Assembly (NCBI RefSeq): GCF_000765215.1
Contig: NZ_JPJE01000021.1
Coordinates: 60,639 to 124,638, forward strand
Length of the DNA stretch: 64,000 bases
Source: Eubacterium sp. ER2
GTDB lineage: Bacteria > Bacillota > Clostridia > Lachnospirales > Lachnospiraceae
Direction: 5' to 3'
Of the stretch, positions 6,759-13,797 are shown one piece after another. A model generated the notes under the pieces. The model searched no databases. It was not told the DNA's origin and was given only the letters and a program-made list of their open reading frames with translations. A program made the position numbers and the translations under genes. How positions within the stretch are numbered: position 1 is the stretch's first letter; each line of letters begins with the position of its first letter.

Positions 6759-7304
6759 TTAGATATCTATTGAGCTAAAATCAATGGTTAGATCATCATA
6801 GATCCCGGCTTTGACAGCTTCAGAGAAAGTATATTCTGCGGTATCGTCGGACTCAAACGAATAAACCATGATCCTGTTTTTCTCTGGATCAACAATCCAG
6901 TATTCACGAACTCCGGCAGTTCGGTATTTGAACAACTTGGTATAGTAGTCCATCCGCCTGCTGCCTGGAGAGACAATTTCGATAATCCAGTCCGGAGCAC
7001 CTGTGCAGCCTTTGTCTGTGAGCTTGTCAGAGCTGCATATAACGCTTATATCCGGCTCGACATAGTTTTTATCGTCTTCGTTCAAAAACACGGCAAATGG
7101 GGCGATATCGACCTCACAGGAGCCTCCTTTTTTGTCGATATAGTCCGCAACCTTACGATAGAGGGCGCCAAGTATCTGCTGATGCTTTCGTGTGGGAGGC
7201 GCCATCATATACATCTGGCCGTCAATCAGCTCCGCCCGTTGTCCGTCAGGCAGGGCATAGATATCTTCAATGGTATACTCTTTGTTCTGTTGCAGTAATG
7301 GCAT
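6759..7304 (-). CDS. Uma2-family endonuclease-like protein
   Basis: A 181-residue protein of the Uma2 (DUF820) group, which has a PD-(D/E)XK nuclease fold. Visible marks are 'YTIEDIYALPDGQRAELIDGQ' at the N-terminus, 'VEPDISVIC' carrying the active-site Asp, 'DWIIEIVSPGSRRMDYYTKL' with the E-x-lys-like core, and 'REYWIVDPEKNRIMVY'. The start at 7304 has AAAGGATG upstream; a longer frame to 7394 has no such site. Cellular substrates of the family are unknown. It lies between two integrated elements and is followed (upstream on its strand) by a small Arc-like protein. Confidence 0.8.
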   Translation of the reverse strand: MPLLQQNKEYTIEDIYALPDGQRAELIDGQMYMMAPPTRKHQQILGALYRKVADYIDKKGGSCEVDIAPFAVFLNEDDKNYVEPDISVICSSDKLTDKGCTGAPDWIIEIVSPGSRRMDYYTKLFKYRTAGVREYWIVDPEKNRIMVYSFESDDTAEYTFSEAVKAGIYDDLTIDFSSIDI

Positions 7305-7443
7305 AATAACACATCCTTTCATGGTGAGAGTGTTGACGGTTGTGAGAGGGCTATTCTTCATCATCCCAAAAGGTTTCGCCAATCTCGTTTTCATGAAGCG
7401 CTAAAATAGCCCGTGGAAAAAGAATAAATAGTAAAAAAGAATA

Positions 7444-7629
7444 TTATTGTTCCCGCTTCATCCGTTCATCAATGGCCTTTTTGATATAACCGTTCACAGA
7501 CTCCCCGGTTTTATCGGCCGCTGCTTTAATCTCCTCATACTTCTCTTTTTGAACGTCTAAGGGGATGCGCTTAAGTTTGGACTTTTTATAATCGTACAAG
7601 TATTCTTTTCTTTCTTCAGATATCGGCAC
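7444..7629 (-). CDS. Arc-like small DNA-binding protein (61 aa)
   Basis: A small basic protein. The segment 'SKLKRIPLDVQKEKYEEIKAAADKTGESVNGYIKKAIDERM' has the beta-strand followed by two helices of ribbon-helix-helix (Arc/MetJ type) proteins. It starts at GTG 7629 with AGGTG five bases upstream. Such proteins are usually antitoxins or plasmid/ICE regulators. No toxin partner is adjacent, although the Uma2-like gene lies on the same strand 140 bases away. Confidence 0.6.
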   Translation of the reverse strand: MPISEERKEYLYDYKKSKLKRIPLDVQKEKYEEIKAAADKTGESVNGYIKKAIDERMKREQ

Positions 7630-7833
7630 TGTTTCACCTGCTTTCTTCGCTGATGATTTGAAGGTATCTTTAAAATAGAGACACCTCCTTTACCTTACAA
7701 TAAAAGTATATCATAAAACGAATGATGTGTACACTACAAAAATGTGCAAAATTACATATTTAAATTACAATTTGAATATCAGTAAATTATGACCTCTCAA
7801 CAGAGGTTACAGTGTTTTAATAAAATCCTCCAA

Positions 7834-7845
7834 AAGCCTTGAAAA
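7834..7845 (+). repeat. Left attachment-core candidate
   Basis: AAGCCTTGAAAA here is repeated at 15172-15183 just past the integrase gene. It probably represents the crossover core duplicated on integration. Confidence 0.5.
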
Positions 7846-7923
7846 TAAAGGATTTATCGCAATGTGTCTGCCTTATCTCTTTATACGGTTACACACAAGT
7901 TTACTCTTTCCCTCATTGCTCAT

Positions 7924-7943
7924 AAGGGCAAATACAAGGGCAA
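7924..7943 (+). repeat. Left-end copy of element terminal repeat
   Basis: Two AAGGGCAA units 12 bases apart. The block is matched at 19 of 20 positions by 15121-15140 at the right end, in the same orientation. These are probable arm sites for the element integrase. The rest of 7630-8029 (400 bases) is AT-rich and holds a possible minus-strand promoter (TATACT near 7708) for the Arc-like gene. Confidence 0.55.
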
Positions 7944-8029
7944 GAAAATCTCATAACAAGATATAACAAAGTGTGGCAATCGGAGAACTGTGATGTATGT
8001 GCGAATATATTATAACGGAGGATTTTTCA

Positions 8030-8407
8030 ATGGACAAGTACATTTACGATGATAAAAATGGTCTGTGGTATGAACTGCAAGGAGATTATTATATCCCATG
8101 TCTTATCTTACCAGCCGAAAAAGAACAGCCTATTGGTTTGTGGGGACAGCGGCACTTGCGGTATCTGAAAGAATACCGCCGAGCCACCTACATAACCTTG
8201 TTCACAAGCGGCAGACTGAACAATTACCTTGCTGACATCGACAGGCAGGCGCAGGAACGCATGGAAAGGCTCACAGAGCAGATGAAACGGGTGCAGGGTA
8301 TTACGGAGCAGTTAAAGGCGGAAAACGCTTTGGAATGGACACAGAGAATGAATAACATACGGGCGTGTGCAAAGGAGATTGTGGAAAAAGAAATCATCTT
8401 TGCATAA
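8030..8407 (+). CDS. tnpV: TnpV-family transposon-encoded protein
   Basis: A 125-residue protein beginning MDKYIYDDKNGLWYELQGDY, with 'LRYLKEYRRATYITLFTSGRLNNYL' in the middle. These are the hallmarks of the TnpV family found in clostridial mobilizable transposons of the Tn4451 and Tn5397 type. Its biochemical role is not known. ATG 8030 follows CGGAGG; an upstream ATG (7997) lacks a site. It is the first gene inside the left end and ends at a strong hairpin. Confidence 0.75.
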   Translation: MDKYIYDDKNGLWYELQGDYYIPCLILPAEKEQPIGLWGQRHLRYLKEYRRATYITLFTSGRLNNYLADIDRQAQERMERLTEQMKRVQGITEQLKAENALEWTQRMNNIRACAKEIVEKEIIFA

Positions 8408-8411
8408 GAAG

Positions 8412-8446
8412 ACAGCGGTAGGATTTAGTTTTCCTACCGCTGTTTC
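8412..8446 (+). terminator. Terminator after tnpV
   Basis: A 12-bp perfect stem: ACAGCGGTAGGA (8412-8423) with TCCTACCGCTGT (8432-8443), then TTTC. Confidence 0.7.
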
Positions 8447-8466
8447 ACTTAAATCAAAAAAATATA

Positions 8467-8505
8467 TTGACATTTTTCTATGTGTTGCATATAATAACAC
8501 ATAGA
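8467..8505 (+). promoter_or_regulatory. Promoter and palindromic operator of the ars operon
   Basis: TTGACA (8467-8472) and TATAAT (8490-8495) are spaced 17 bases. A perfect 10-bp inverted repeat, TCTATGTGTT (8477-8486) with AACACATAGA (8496-8505), brackets the -10. A bound ArsR dimer would block RNA polymerase, and metalloid binding would release it. Confidence 0.8.
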
Positions 8506-8534
8506 CATTTATCTATAGGAGGTGATTGAGAGAG

Positions 8535-8843
8535 ATGGATGAAAAAAGAATTGCGGCAATTTTCAAAGCGTTTTGTGATGAAAATCGCATTAGGATTATA
8601 AAACTGCTGCGTTCAGGTGAAAAATGCGCCTGCAAGCTGTTGGAAGAAATCAATGTCACACAGCCTACGCTTTCCCACCATATGAAAATTCTTTGTGACT
8701 CGGAAATAGTTGTCGGGCGCAAAGAGGGAAAATGGACACACTATTCTATTTCAGAAAAAGGTGTGGAACAGGCAAAAGAATGTTTGCGGCAGTTGACAAC
8801 ACTTGATGTTGAAAGCGAAAATAAGTCGTGCTGTGAAAAGTGA
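8535..8843 (+). CDS. arsR: ArsR-family metalloid-sensing repressor
   Basis: A 102-residue winged-helix repressor. It begins MDEKRIAAIFKAFCDENRIR and contains the metal-binding helix signature 'GEKCACKLLEEINVTQPTLSHHM'. The CxC pair there is the arsenite/antimonite ligand site of ArsR proteins. The C-terminus adds a CC pair (KSCCEK) that may be a further ligand. ATG 8535 lies 10 bases after AGGAGGTG; the TTG at 8526 is too close to it. It sits first in the ars operon behind a palindromic operator, implying autorepression relieved by As(III). Confidence 0.85.
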   Translation: MDEKRIAAIFKAFCDENRIRIIKLLRSGEKCACKLLEEINVTQPTLSHHMKILCDSEIVVGRKEGKWTHYSISEKGVEQAKECLRQLTTLDVESENKSCCEK

Positions 8844-8932
8844 GGAAGTTTATTTGAATGCTTTTCCGCACGACTTATATTCGGAATATTAGATCGACAT
8901 ATTTCAATATGACTATATGAAAGGAGCTTTTT

Positions 8933-9946
8933 ATGGAGGCACTAAAAACAATTTGGGACTTTTTTCAAAATGAAGTTGTAGGTATGGCATGGCTTAATCG
9001 TCTAATAGGTAATTTAATTAACGCTTGCGGATTAGACGCAACGAGCAAAATCGGTGGTGGTATTCAATTTTTTGTTTACGACACAATCAAAATCATGGTG
9101 TTGTTAGGGGTTCTGATTTTAATTATTTCATATATTCAAAGCTATTTCCCGCCGGAACGGGCAAAGAAAATTCTTGGAAGGTTTCATGGTATCGGCGCAA
9201 ATATAATTTCTGCGCTCCTTGGTACGGTAACACCGTTTTGCTCGTGTTCTTCCATTCCGTTGTTTATCGGGTTTACAAGCGCAGGTTTGCCGCTTGGCGT
9301 TACATTCTCCTTTTTGATTTCTTCGCCGATGGTTGACCTCGGAAGCCTTGTCTTACTGATGAGTATTTTCGGCTGGAAAGTTGCTGTTTTATATGTAATA
9401 TTCGGTTTGGTAATCGCTGTGGCTGGCGGAACGCTAATTGAAAAGTTGCACCTCGATAATCAAGTGGAAGAATATATCCGAAACGGTCACTCGATTGATG
9501 TTCCGCAGGAGGAACTGCATTTCAAAGACCGTATGAAATTTGCGTGGGAACAGGTTGTTGAAACCGCTAAAAAGGTTGCTCCTTATGTTCTGATCGGCGT
9601 GGGCATTGGTGCTTTCATTCACAACTGGATTCCTGAAGAATTTATTGTCAAAGCACTTGGCGAAAATAATCCGTTTGGCGTAATTCTTGCTACGATAGTC
9701 GGTATTCCGATGTATGCGGATATTTTCGGTACAATTCCGATTGCAGAAGCCCTGCTTGCAAAAGGTGCTTTGCTCGGCGTTGTCCTTTCCTTTATGATGG
9801 GCGTTACTACGCTTTCGCTCCCTTCAATGATTATGCTTCGCAAGGCGGTCAAACCGAAACTGCTTGGTATTTTCATTGGAATATGTGCTGCTGGTATTAT
9901 TATTGTAGGCTATCTTTTCAACGCAATACAATATTTAATTGTTTAA
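8933..9946 (+). CDS. arsP: ArsP-like permease (organoarsenical/metalloid efflux)
   Basis: A 337-residue polytopic membrane protein of the ArsP_1/DUF318 family with about eight hydrophobic segments. The family hallmark, a cysteine-serine cluster in a membrane re-entrant region, reads 'TPFCSCSSIPLFIGF', followed by 'SAGLPLGVTFSFLISSPM'. A symmetric second half shows 'GIPMYADIFGTIPIAEALL'. Family members export trivalent organoarsenicals, and some neighbours of arsC act on arsenite. Cotranscription with arsR and arsC supports arsenic export. No arsB or acr3 is present, so this is the only visible efflux route. Confidence 0.8.
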   Translation: MEALKTIWDFFQNEVVGMAWLNRLIGNLINACGLDATSKIGGGIQFFVYDTIKIMVLLGVLILIISYIQSYFPPERAKKILGRFHGIGANIISALLGTVTPFCSCSSIPLFIGFTSAGLPLGVTFSFLISSPMVDLGSLVLLMSIFGWKVAVLYVIFGLVIAVAGGTLIEKLHLDNQVEEYIRNGHSIDVPQEELHFKDRMKFAWEQVVETAKKVAPYVLIGVGIGAFIHNWIPEEFIVKALGENNPFGVILATIVGIPMYADIFGTIPIAEALLAKGALLGVVLSFMMGVTTLSLPSMIMLRKAVKPKLLGIFIGICAAGIIIVGYLFNAIQYLIV

Positions 9947-9964
9947 TTTTAGGAGGTTATTATT

Positions 9965-10339
9965 ATGGCATTATTTAACTTTGGAAAGAAAAAGGAAGAA
10001 GAAAAGAAAACACCTGCTTGCGCTTGTAGCTGCGGTTGTGCTGCCAGCGAAGCAGAAAGCATTACAAACGATTGCTGTCCTGATTTGAAAGAGGGAGAAA
10101 TCTGCTGTATCAAGGTATTAGGTTCAGGGTGTTGTCATGCTCTTTATGAGAACACACAATCCGCCGTTAAAGCAATGGGGATTTCCGTAGAAGTAGAATA
10201 TATTACGGACTTGAAAAAGGTTATGGAATATGGCGTTATGAGTGTACCTGCTCTTGTTGTCAACGAAAAGGTTGTTGCTATGGGTAAGGTTTTGAAAGCT
10301 GCTGATGTGGTTGCTCTGCTGCACAAGCTGGGGTTTTAA
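9965..10339 (+). CDS. Thioredoxin-like protein with Cys-rich N-terminal extension
   Basis: A 124-residue protein. The C-terminal 75 residues are a Thioredoxin_3 (redox-active disulfide protein 2) domain: 'CCIKVLGSGCCHALYENTQSAVKAMG', then the cis-Pro loop 'YGVMSVPALVVNEKVV'. The redox centre is GSGCC rather than CGPC. The N-terminal 45 residues are unusual, with a lysine-rich stretch and then CACSCGC and DCC, nine cysteines that could bind a metal(loid). It is placed directly between the permease and arsC (2-base gap), so it plausibly recycles ArsC or delivers arsenite to the pump. Confidence 0.75.
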   Translation: MALFNFGKKKEEEKKTPACACSCGCAASEAESITNDCCPDLKEGEICCIKVLGSGCCHALYENTQSAVKAMGISVEVEYITDLKKVMEYGVMSVPALVVNEKVVAMGKVLKAADVVALLHKLGF

Positions 10340-10341
10340 CG

Positions 10342-10734
10342 ATGGATAAGAAAAAGGTAGCCTTTATTTGTGTGCATAACTCCTGCCGCAGTCAGATTGC
10401 AGAAGCACTTGGAAAACATTTGGCGGGAGATAAGTTTGATTTCTATTCTGCCGGAACAGAAACAAAATCACAAATCAATCAGGACGCTGTGCGGCTTATG
10501 AAACAGCTTTATGGGATAGATATGGAGCAAAGCCAGTATAGCAAGACGATTGATAAAATCCCTACGCCCGATATTGCGATTTCAATGGGGTGTGATGTCG
10601 GTTGTCCCTATATCGGTAGAGCGTTTGATGATAATTGGGGACTTCCCGATCCGACGGGCAAAAGTGATGAATGTTTTATACAGGTCATTGAGAGAATATC
10701 TCAAAAAATAAAAGACTTGAAATTAGAAAAGTAA
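10342..10734 (+). CDS. arsC: Thioredoxin-coupled arsenate reductase
   Basis: A 130-residue low-molecular-weight-phosphatase-fold ArsC. The active loop is Cys10-VHNS-Cys15-Arg16 (CX5R) with the following Ser. Two further cysteines, Cys84 and Cys88 ('MGCDVGCPYIG'), match the relay pair of the pI258-type enzyme. 'WGLPDPTG' supplies the general acid Asp. It reduces As(V) to As(III), with electrons from thioredoxin. It lies last in the arsR-arsP-trx-arsC run, overlapping nothing but only 2 bases from the thioredoxin-like gene that may be its dedicated reductant. Confidence 0.9.
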   Translation: MDKKKVAFICVHNSCRSQIAEALGKHLAGDKFDFYSAGTETKSQINQDAVRLMKQLYGIDMEQSQYSKTIDKIPTPDIAISMGCDVGCPYIGRAFDDNWGLPDPTGKSDECFIQVIERISQKIKDLKLEK

Positions 10735-10735
10735 C

Positions 10736-10903
10736 ATGAAAGCCACAGAATGGATATATTGCCCTATCTGCGGCAATAAAACTCGCACAATGATACGGGA
10801 AGATACAGAATTAAGAAACTTCCCTCTCTACTGTCCGAAGTGCAAAAAGGAAACAAGCATCAATGCTCAGGATATGAAAGTCACGCTTGCAGAACACAAA
10901 TAA
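10736..10903 (+). CDS. Cysteine-rich KTR-type small protein
   Basis: A 55-residue protein starting one base after the arsC stop. It has two CPxC knuckles: 'WIYCPICGNKTRTMIREDTE' and 'YCPKCKKETSI', and therefore probably binds one zinc. The KTR motif ('GNKTRT') and size match the cysteine-rich KTR family common on conjugative and mobilizable elements of Firmicutes, whose function is unknown. It ends at a strong bidirectional terminator shared with the relaxase gene. Confidence 0.75.
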   Translation: MKATEWIYCPICGNKTRTMIREDTELRNFPLYCPKCKKETSINAQDMKVTLAEHK

Positions 10904-10917
10904 GATTTTTATGTATG

Positions 10918-10951
10918 CCGCCGCATGGGTGATACCATAGCGGCGGTTTTT
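10918..10951. terminator. Bidirectional terminator between KTR and relaxase genes
   Basis: CCGCCGC (10918-10924) pairs with GCGGCGG (10940-10946), with an inner ATGG/CCAT stem, followed by TTTTT. It separates convergent transcription units. Confidence 0.75.
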
Positions 10952-10956
10952 CGTGC

Positions 10957-12393
10957 CTATCGGCTGTCTCTGTCAAAGGATTTCTTTCTCTGTCTCGGCT
11001 GGTTTCTCTGCTTACCCTCCGCCTGAAGCTGACGCAGGCGTTTCAGCACGCTCTCTCGTTCAGGCGGCTTTGCCTGCTCTTTTTTGGCGGGTTTCTGTTT
11101 TTCCCTGACCTGTTGCTCCCATGCGGCAAGGTCACGATTGAACTGCTCCACAACAGCCTCCGCCTTACGGTAGGTTGCCATGTACGCCTGCACATCGGGA
11201 TAACCGTCCTCTTTCAGAACATCGGGCAGTTTATCCAGCTTTTCAGCGATTTCCTTTTCTGTCCGCTGTATCTGCTCTGTGAGCGCCTTGCGCTCCTTAC
11301 CCTTGAAAATCCCTTTTGTATCGGCAAGCTGTTGTTTCAGCTTCGGAAGTACCGTATCCTGCAAATGCCGGATTTCTTTCGCCTTATCCTGCGCCTTTAT
11401 CATCAGCTTTTGCATGGTACGGAACTCTGCCATATCTATTTCAAGGACAGGCTTCGGCGGCATATCGTGTTCACGGATTAAGTTTTGCAGGAAGTCCTTA
11501 GCCTTGTTTACGATACTGCGGAACAGACCCGGCAGCCAGCCCTTGCTTTTGATAGACTGGCTCGCCTTTTCGTGTATCTCTGTCTGCTTGACTTCTAAAA
11601 TCTTTGCTTCGGAGATACCTGATAATAACGCCATATCCGCTGTCCTGTTCCATTCCTGCCTTGCGGCATTATCGGCTTTGATTTCGTCCTCTTTGGGATT
11701 ATTTTTGCCGATTTTCTTGGCCGGAAGATAGACGCTGTTTTTATCAAATACCTTTAAGTGCTGCTCAGGATCGGAGATATGGCAGTTAATAAGTTCTGTA
11801 TACACTTCCTTTATCTCTCGGAGAAAAGGCTCTCCCTTAAAGCGTGTATCTTTGGTAGTAAACAGATGGCTTTCGTATACCTCGCCTTTTTTGATGACGG
11901 TACAGCCTTTCCGTATCTGCCCGTCCTCCCCCGTGATTTCCTTTTTGGTGCGGACACGCTTTCCAGTCTCGTCAAAGAACACGCTGCGGGAAGCAACCTT
12001 TACATCAGGTTCGGGGAGCAACCTCCTCTCGCTGAAAATCAGATGGATATGATAATTTGTCTTGCGCTTGTTGTGGTGGAGGGCGGACACGCACTCCACA
12101 CCGTACCGCCTGCGGAACTCCTCTGTAAAGTCCGTGAGTACCTGCTGCGGCTCGTATTGCGTATAGATTTCGGGCAAGGCGATAATCAGTTCCCTTGCTT
12201 CGATACATTTGCCCTCTGTGCCGCTGCGCTGAAACTCCTGCTGGCTTTCCCTTGCAAGGTTGCTCCAAAAGGTGCTGTCGGCGGTGCGGTAGGTGGCATA
12301 GAGATTTTCCTGCCTTGCATGGCTTGTAATATACGATATTCGCCCTTTGACATTGGGCAGTTTTGACATCTGGATAAAACTGTGTCTCGGCAT
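10957..12393 (-). CDS. mobL: MobA/MobL-family relaxase
   Basis: A 478-residue relaxase that would nick oriT and pilot the strand in transfer. The N-terminal domain (about 1-220) opens 'MPRHSFIQMSKLPNVKGRISYITSH' style and carries the metal-binding histidine motif in 'NKRKTNYHIHLIFSERRL' (HxH with an upstream HH). Residues about 290-440 are highly charged coiled coil and the tail is basic (RKKSFDRD). It is the MOBQ/MobL type that moves with only a helper's type IV machinery. The oriT-like hairpins lie just upstream of its start, as usual for this class. Confidence 0.85.
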   Translation of the reverse strand: MPRHSFIQMSKLPNVKGRISYITSHARQENLYATYRTADSTFWSNLARESQQEFQRSGTEGKCIEARELIIALPEIYTQYEPQQVLTDFTEEFRRRYGVECVSALHHNKRKTNYHIHLIFSERRLLPEPDVKVASRSVFFDETGKRVRTKKEITGEDGQIRKGCTVIKKGEVYESHLFTTKDTRFKGEPFLREIKEVYTELINCHISDPEQHLKVFDKNSVYLPAKKIGKNNPKEDEIKADNAARQEWNRTADMALLSGISEAKILEVKQTEIHEKASQSIKSKGWLPGLFRSIVNKAKDFLQNLIREHDMPPKPVLEIDMAEFRTMQKLMIKAQDKAKEIRHLQDTVLPKLKQQLADTKGIFKGKERKALTEQIQRTEKEIAEKLDKLPDVLKEDGYPDVQAYMATYRKAEAVVEQFNRDLAAWEQQVREKQKPAKKEQAKPPERESVLKRLRQLQAEGKQRNQPRQRKKSFDRDSR

Positions 12394-12436
12394 ACATCAT
12401 CTCCGTTTTCTGTTGTCAAGGTGCGTCCTTTTTTTG

Positions 12437-12578
12437 CAACCGTTTACGGTTGTGGCTGTCGCTGCGGCAGCGGTGACAGCCCCGTATCATACGCCGCAGG
12501 CGGTTGATACGGAAGCCCCCTGCAAGGGCGAAATACCCGGAGTACAAATCGAAGATTTGTGCGAGGGGTGTATTTCGC
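12437..12578 (-). other. oriT: Candidate origin of transfer (nested hairpins)
   Basis: Within the 234-base gap upstream of the relaxase lie four perfect inverted repeats in a row. They are CAACCG/CGGTTG (12437-12452), GGCTGTC/GACAGCC (12454-12481), CCGTATCA/TGATACGG (12482-12512) and GCGAAATAC/GTATTTCGC (12528-12578). The last encloses ACAAATC/GATTTGT (12544-12560). This density of stems beside a mobL gene is what an oriT looks like. The nick site cannot be placed from sequence alone. Confidence 0.6.
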
Positions 12579-12627
12579 TCTCAAACGCCGAGGGCTTAGG
12601 GTTACTTTCCGAAAAGAGAATGGATGG

Positions 12628-12843
12628 TCATTCCACTCTGCGGACATCATCGGGCTTCAGAAGATTTCTTCCCTGATTGACCGTCAGAAACCGTTCCAGC
12701 GTGTCCCTGCGGATAATGGTCTTGCGCCCCACTTTGAGGACGGGCAGCTTTCCCCATTCCACCAGCTTCCGCATGGTGTTCCTGCCGATACCCGTACATT
12801 CTGCGGCTTCCTCTATGGTAAGTCCCATTTTGACTGCGCTCAT
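12628..12843 (-). CDS. xis: Excisionase-type HTH protein
   Basis: A 71-residue winged-HTH protein: 'GLTIEEAAECTGIGRNTMRKLVEWGKLPVLKVGRKTIIRRDTLERFL' is the excisionase/MerR-like fold used by Tn916-type Xis proteins. It has a good AAAAGGAGG site on the minus strand. It would bend end DNA and steer the integrase to excision. It is transcribed divergently from the XRE regulator, with a near-perfect promoter between them, and lies upstream of the relaxase on the same strand. Confidence 0.8.
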   Translation of the reverse strand: MSAVKMGLTIEEAAECTGIGRNTMRKLVEWGKLPVLKVGRKTIIRRDTLERFLTVNQGRNLLKPDDVRRVE

Positions 12844-12869
12844 TCTATCAACCTCCTTTTAGAATACTC

Positions 12870-13000
12870 ATTTTGCAACTACTGTTTTATCATTATACTT
12901 ATTCTGCCATCTCTTGTCAACCTATTTTGCAACCATTCATAGTTTATTTACAACTTTCATTGAGATAAAGGTTGCAAAATAAGTATCGGCGTGTTATACT
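12870..13000. promoter_or_regulatory. Divergent xis / XRE promoters with TTTTGCAAC operators
   Basis: The minus-strand promoter is TTGACA (plus 12915-12920) and TATAAT (plus 12892-12897), spacer 17. The plus-strand promoter is TTGCAA (12972-12977) and TATACT (12995-13000), spacer 17. ATTTTGCAAC is present at about 12870 and 12924, and its reverse complement GTTGCAAAAT at about 12971. Three copies of one motif around two promoters suggest operators for the XRE protein. Confidence 0.65.
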
Positions 13001-13024
13001 GATACCAGTCAGGAGGTGAACACC

Positions 13025-13690
13025 TTGAAAAAAGAAACCACATTCACCGCAAAACAGGTCGGTAGGAGGATTAAGGAACGCCGCACAGAGTTAAACATTA
13101 CCATGCCGGAACTTGGCAGGCGTGTAGGCGTGAACAAATCCACCATTCAGCGGTATGAAGCGGACGGAGTTGATCCGAAGCGCACAATGGTTATCAACGG
13201 TCTTGCGGAAGCGTTGCTCACAACTCCCGAATGGCTGACAGGTCTTTCCGATGATAAGGAATATGACACCTATACTCTTTGCCAGCGGGATATTGAGGAA
13301 CACATCAGGAAATATCTGGACACAGTTTCCTATACAGTAAAGGGCGAGCCGCACCAGCAGCTTCTCACGACATTTCTCGGCAAGATGGTTGACCTGTATA
13401 CGGTTATGACCTGCTACTTTGCTGATGCTATGGAGGAAGTTGACCGTGTGGCGGAGGACAAAGGGCTGAAAGAGTCTCTTGGACGGTACGCCATAGAGTC
13501 CGGGGCAATCATGGAACAGGTATACCGCAAGAAGATGGAAGTACCGATTGAGGATATGAAACGGTTTTTAGACGGGATTTTACATATCCACGATGAGGGG
13601 CGCACAAGAATGTCGATGGGCGCACTTTTCGGGATAGTGGAGGAAGCCGAAGAAAGGCTTTCCGAAAAAGAAAATTCCGTGGCACCTTGA
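13025..13690 (+). CDS. XRE-family regulator of the mobilizable element
   Basis: A 221-residue regulator starting at TTG 13025, six bases after AGGAGGTG. Residues about 10-70 form the HTH ('VGRRIKERRTELNITMPELGRRVGVNKSTIQRYEADG'). The remaining 150 residues are helical with no known catalytic motif, so they are probably a dimerisation or sensor part. Its own promoter overlaps one operator-like motif. It lies between xis (divergent) and int (same strand, 107 bases on), where it most likely sets the excision decision. Confidence 0.8.
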   Translation: MKKETTFTAKQVGRRIKERRTELNITMPELGRRVGVNKSTIQRYEADGVDPKRTMVINGLAEALLTTPEWLTGLSDDKEYDTYTLCQRDIEEHIRKYLDTVSYTVKGEPHQQLLTTFLGKMVDLYTVMTCYFADAMEEVDRVAEDKGLKESLGRYAIESGAIMEQVYRKKMEVPIEDMKRFLDGILHIHDEGRTRMSMGALFGIVEEAEERLSEKENSVAP

Positions 13691-13797
13691 CAAGTAAAGA
13701 CGCCAGTTGACTTTCACTGGCGGAAGTGACACAATTACTTTACGCACACCATATGTCACAGTCCCGATTGCCACGGATAGAAAGGAGTTTTTTATCT

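Noticed and set aside
13726..13797. N-terminal extension of the element integrase
   Set aside because: The start at 13798 has AAAGGAG at proper spacing and gives the usual MAKGS-type N-terminus.
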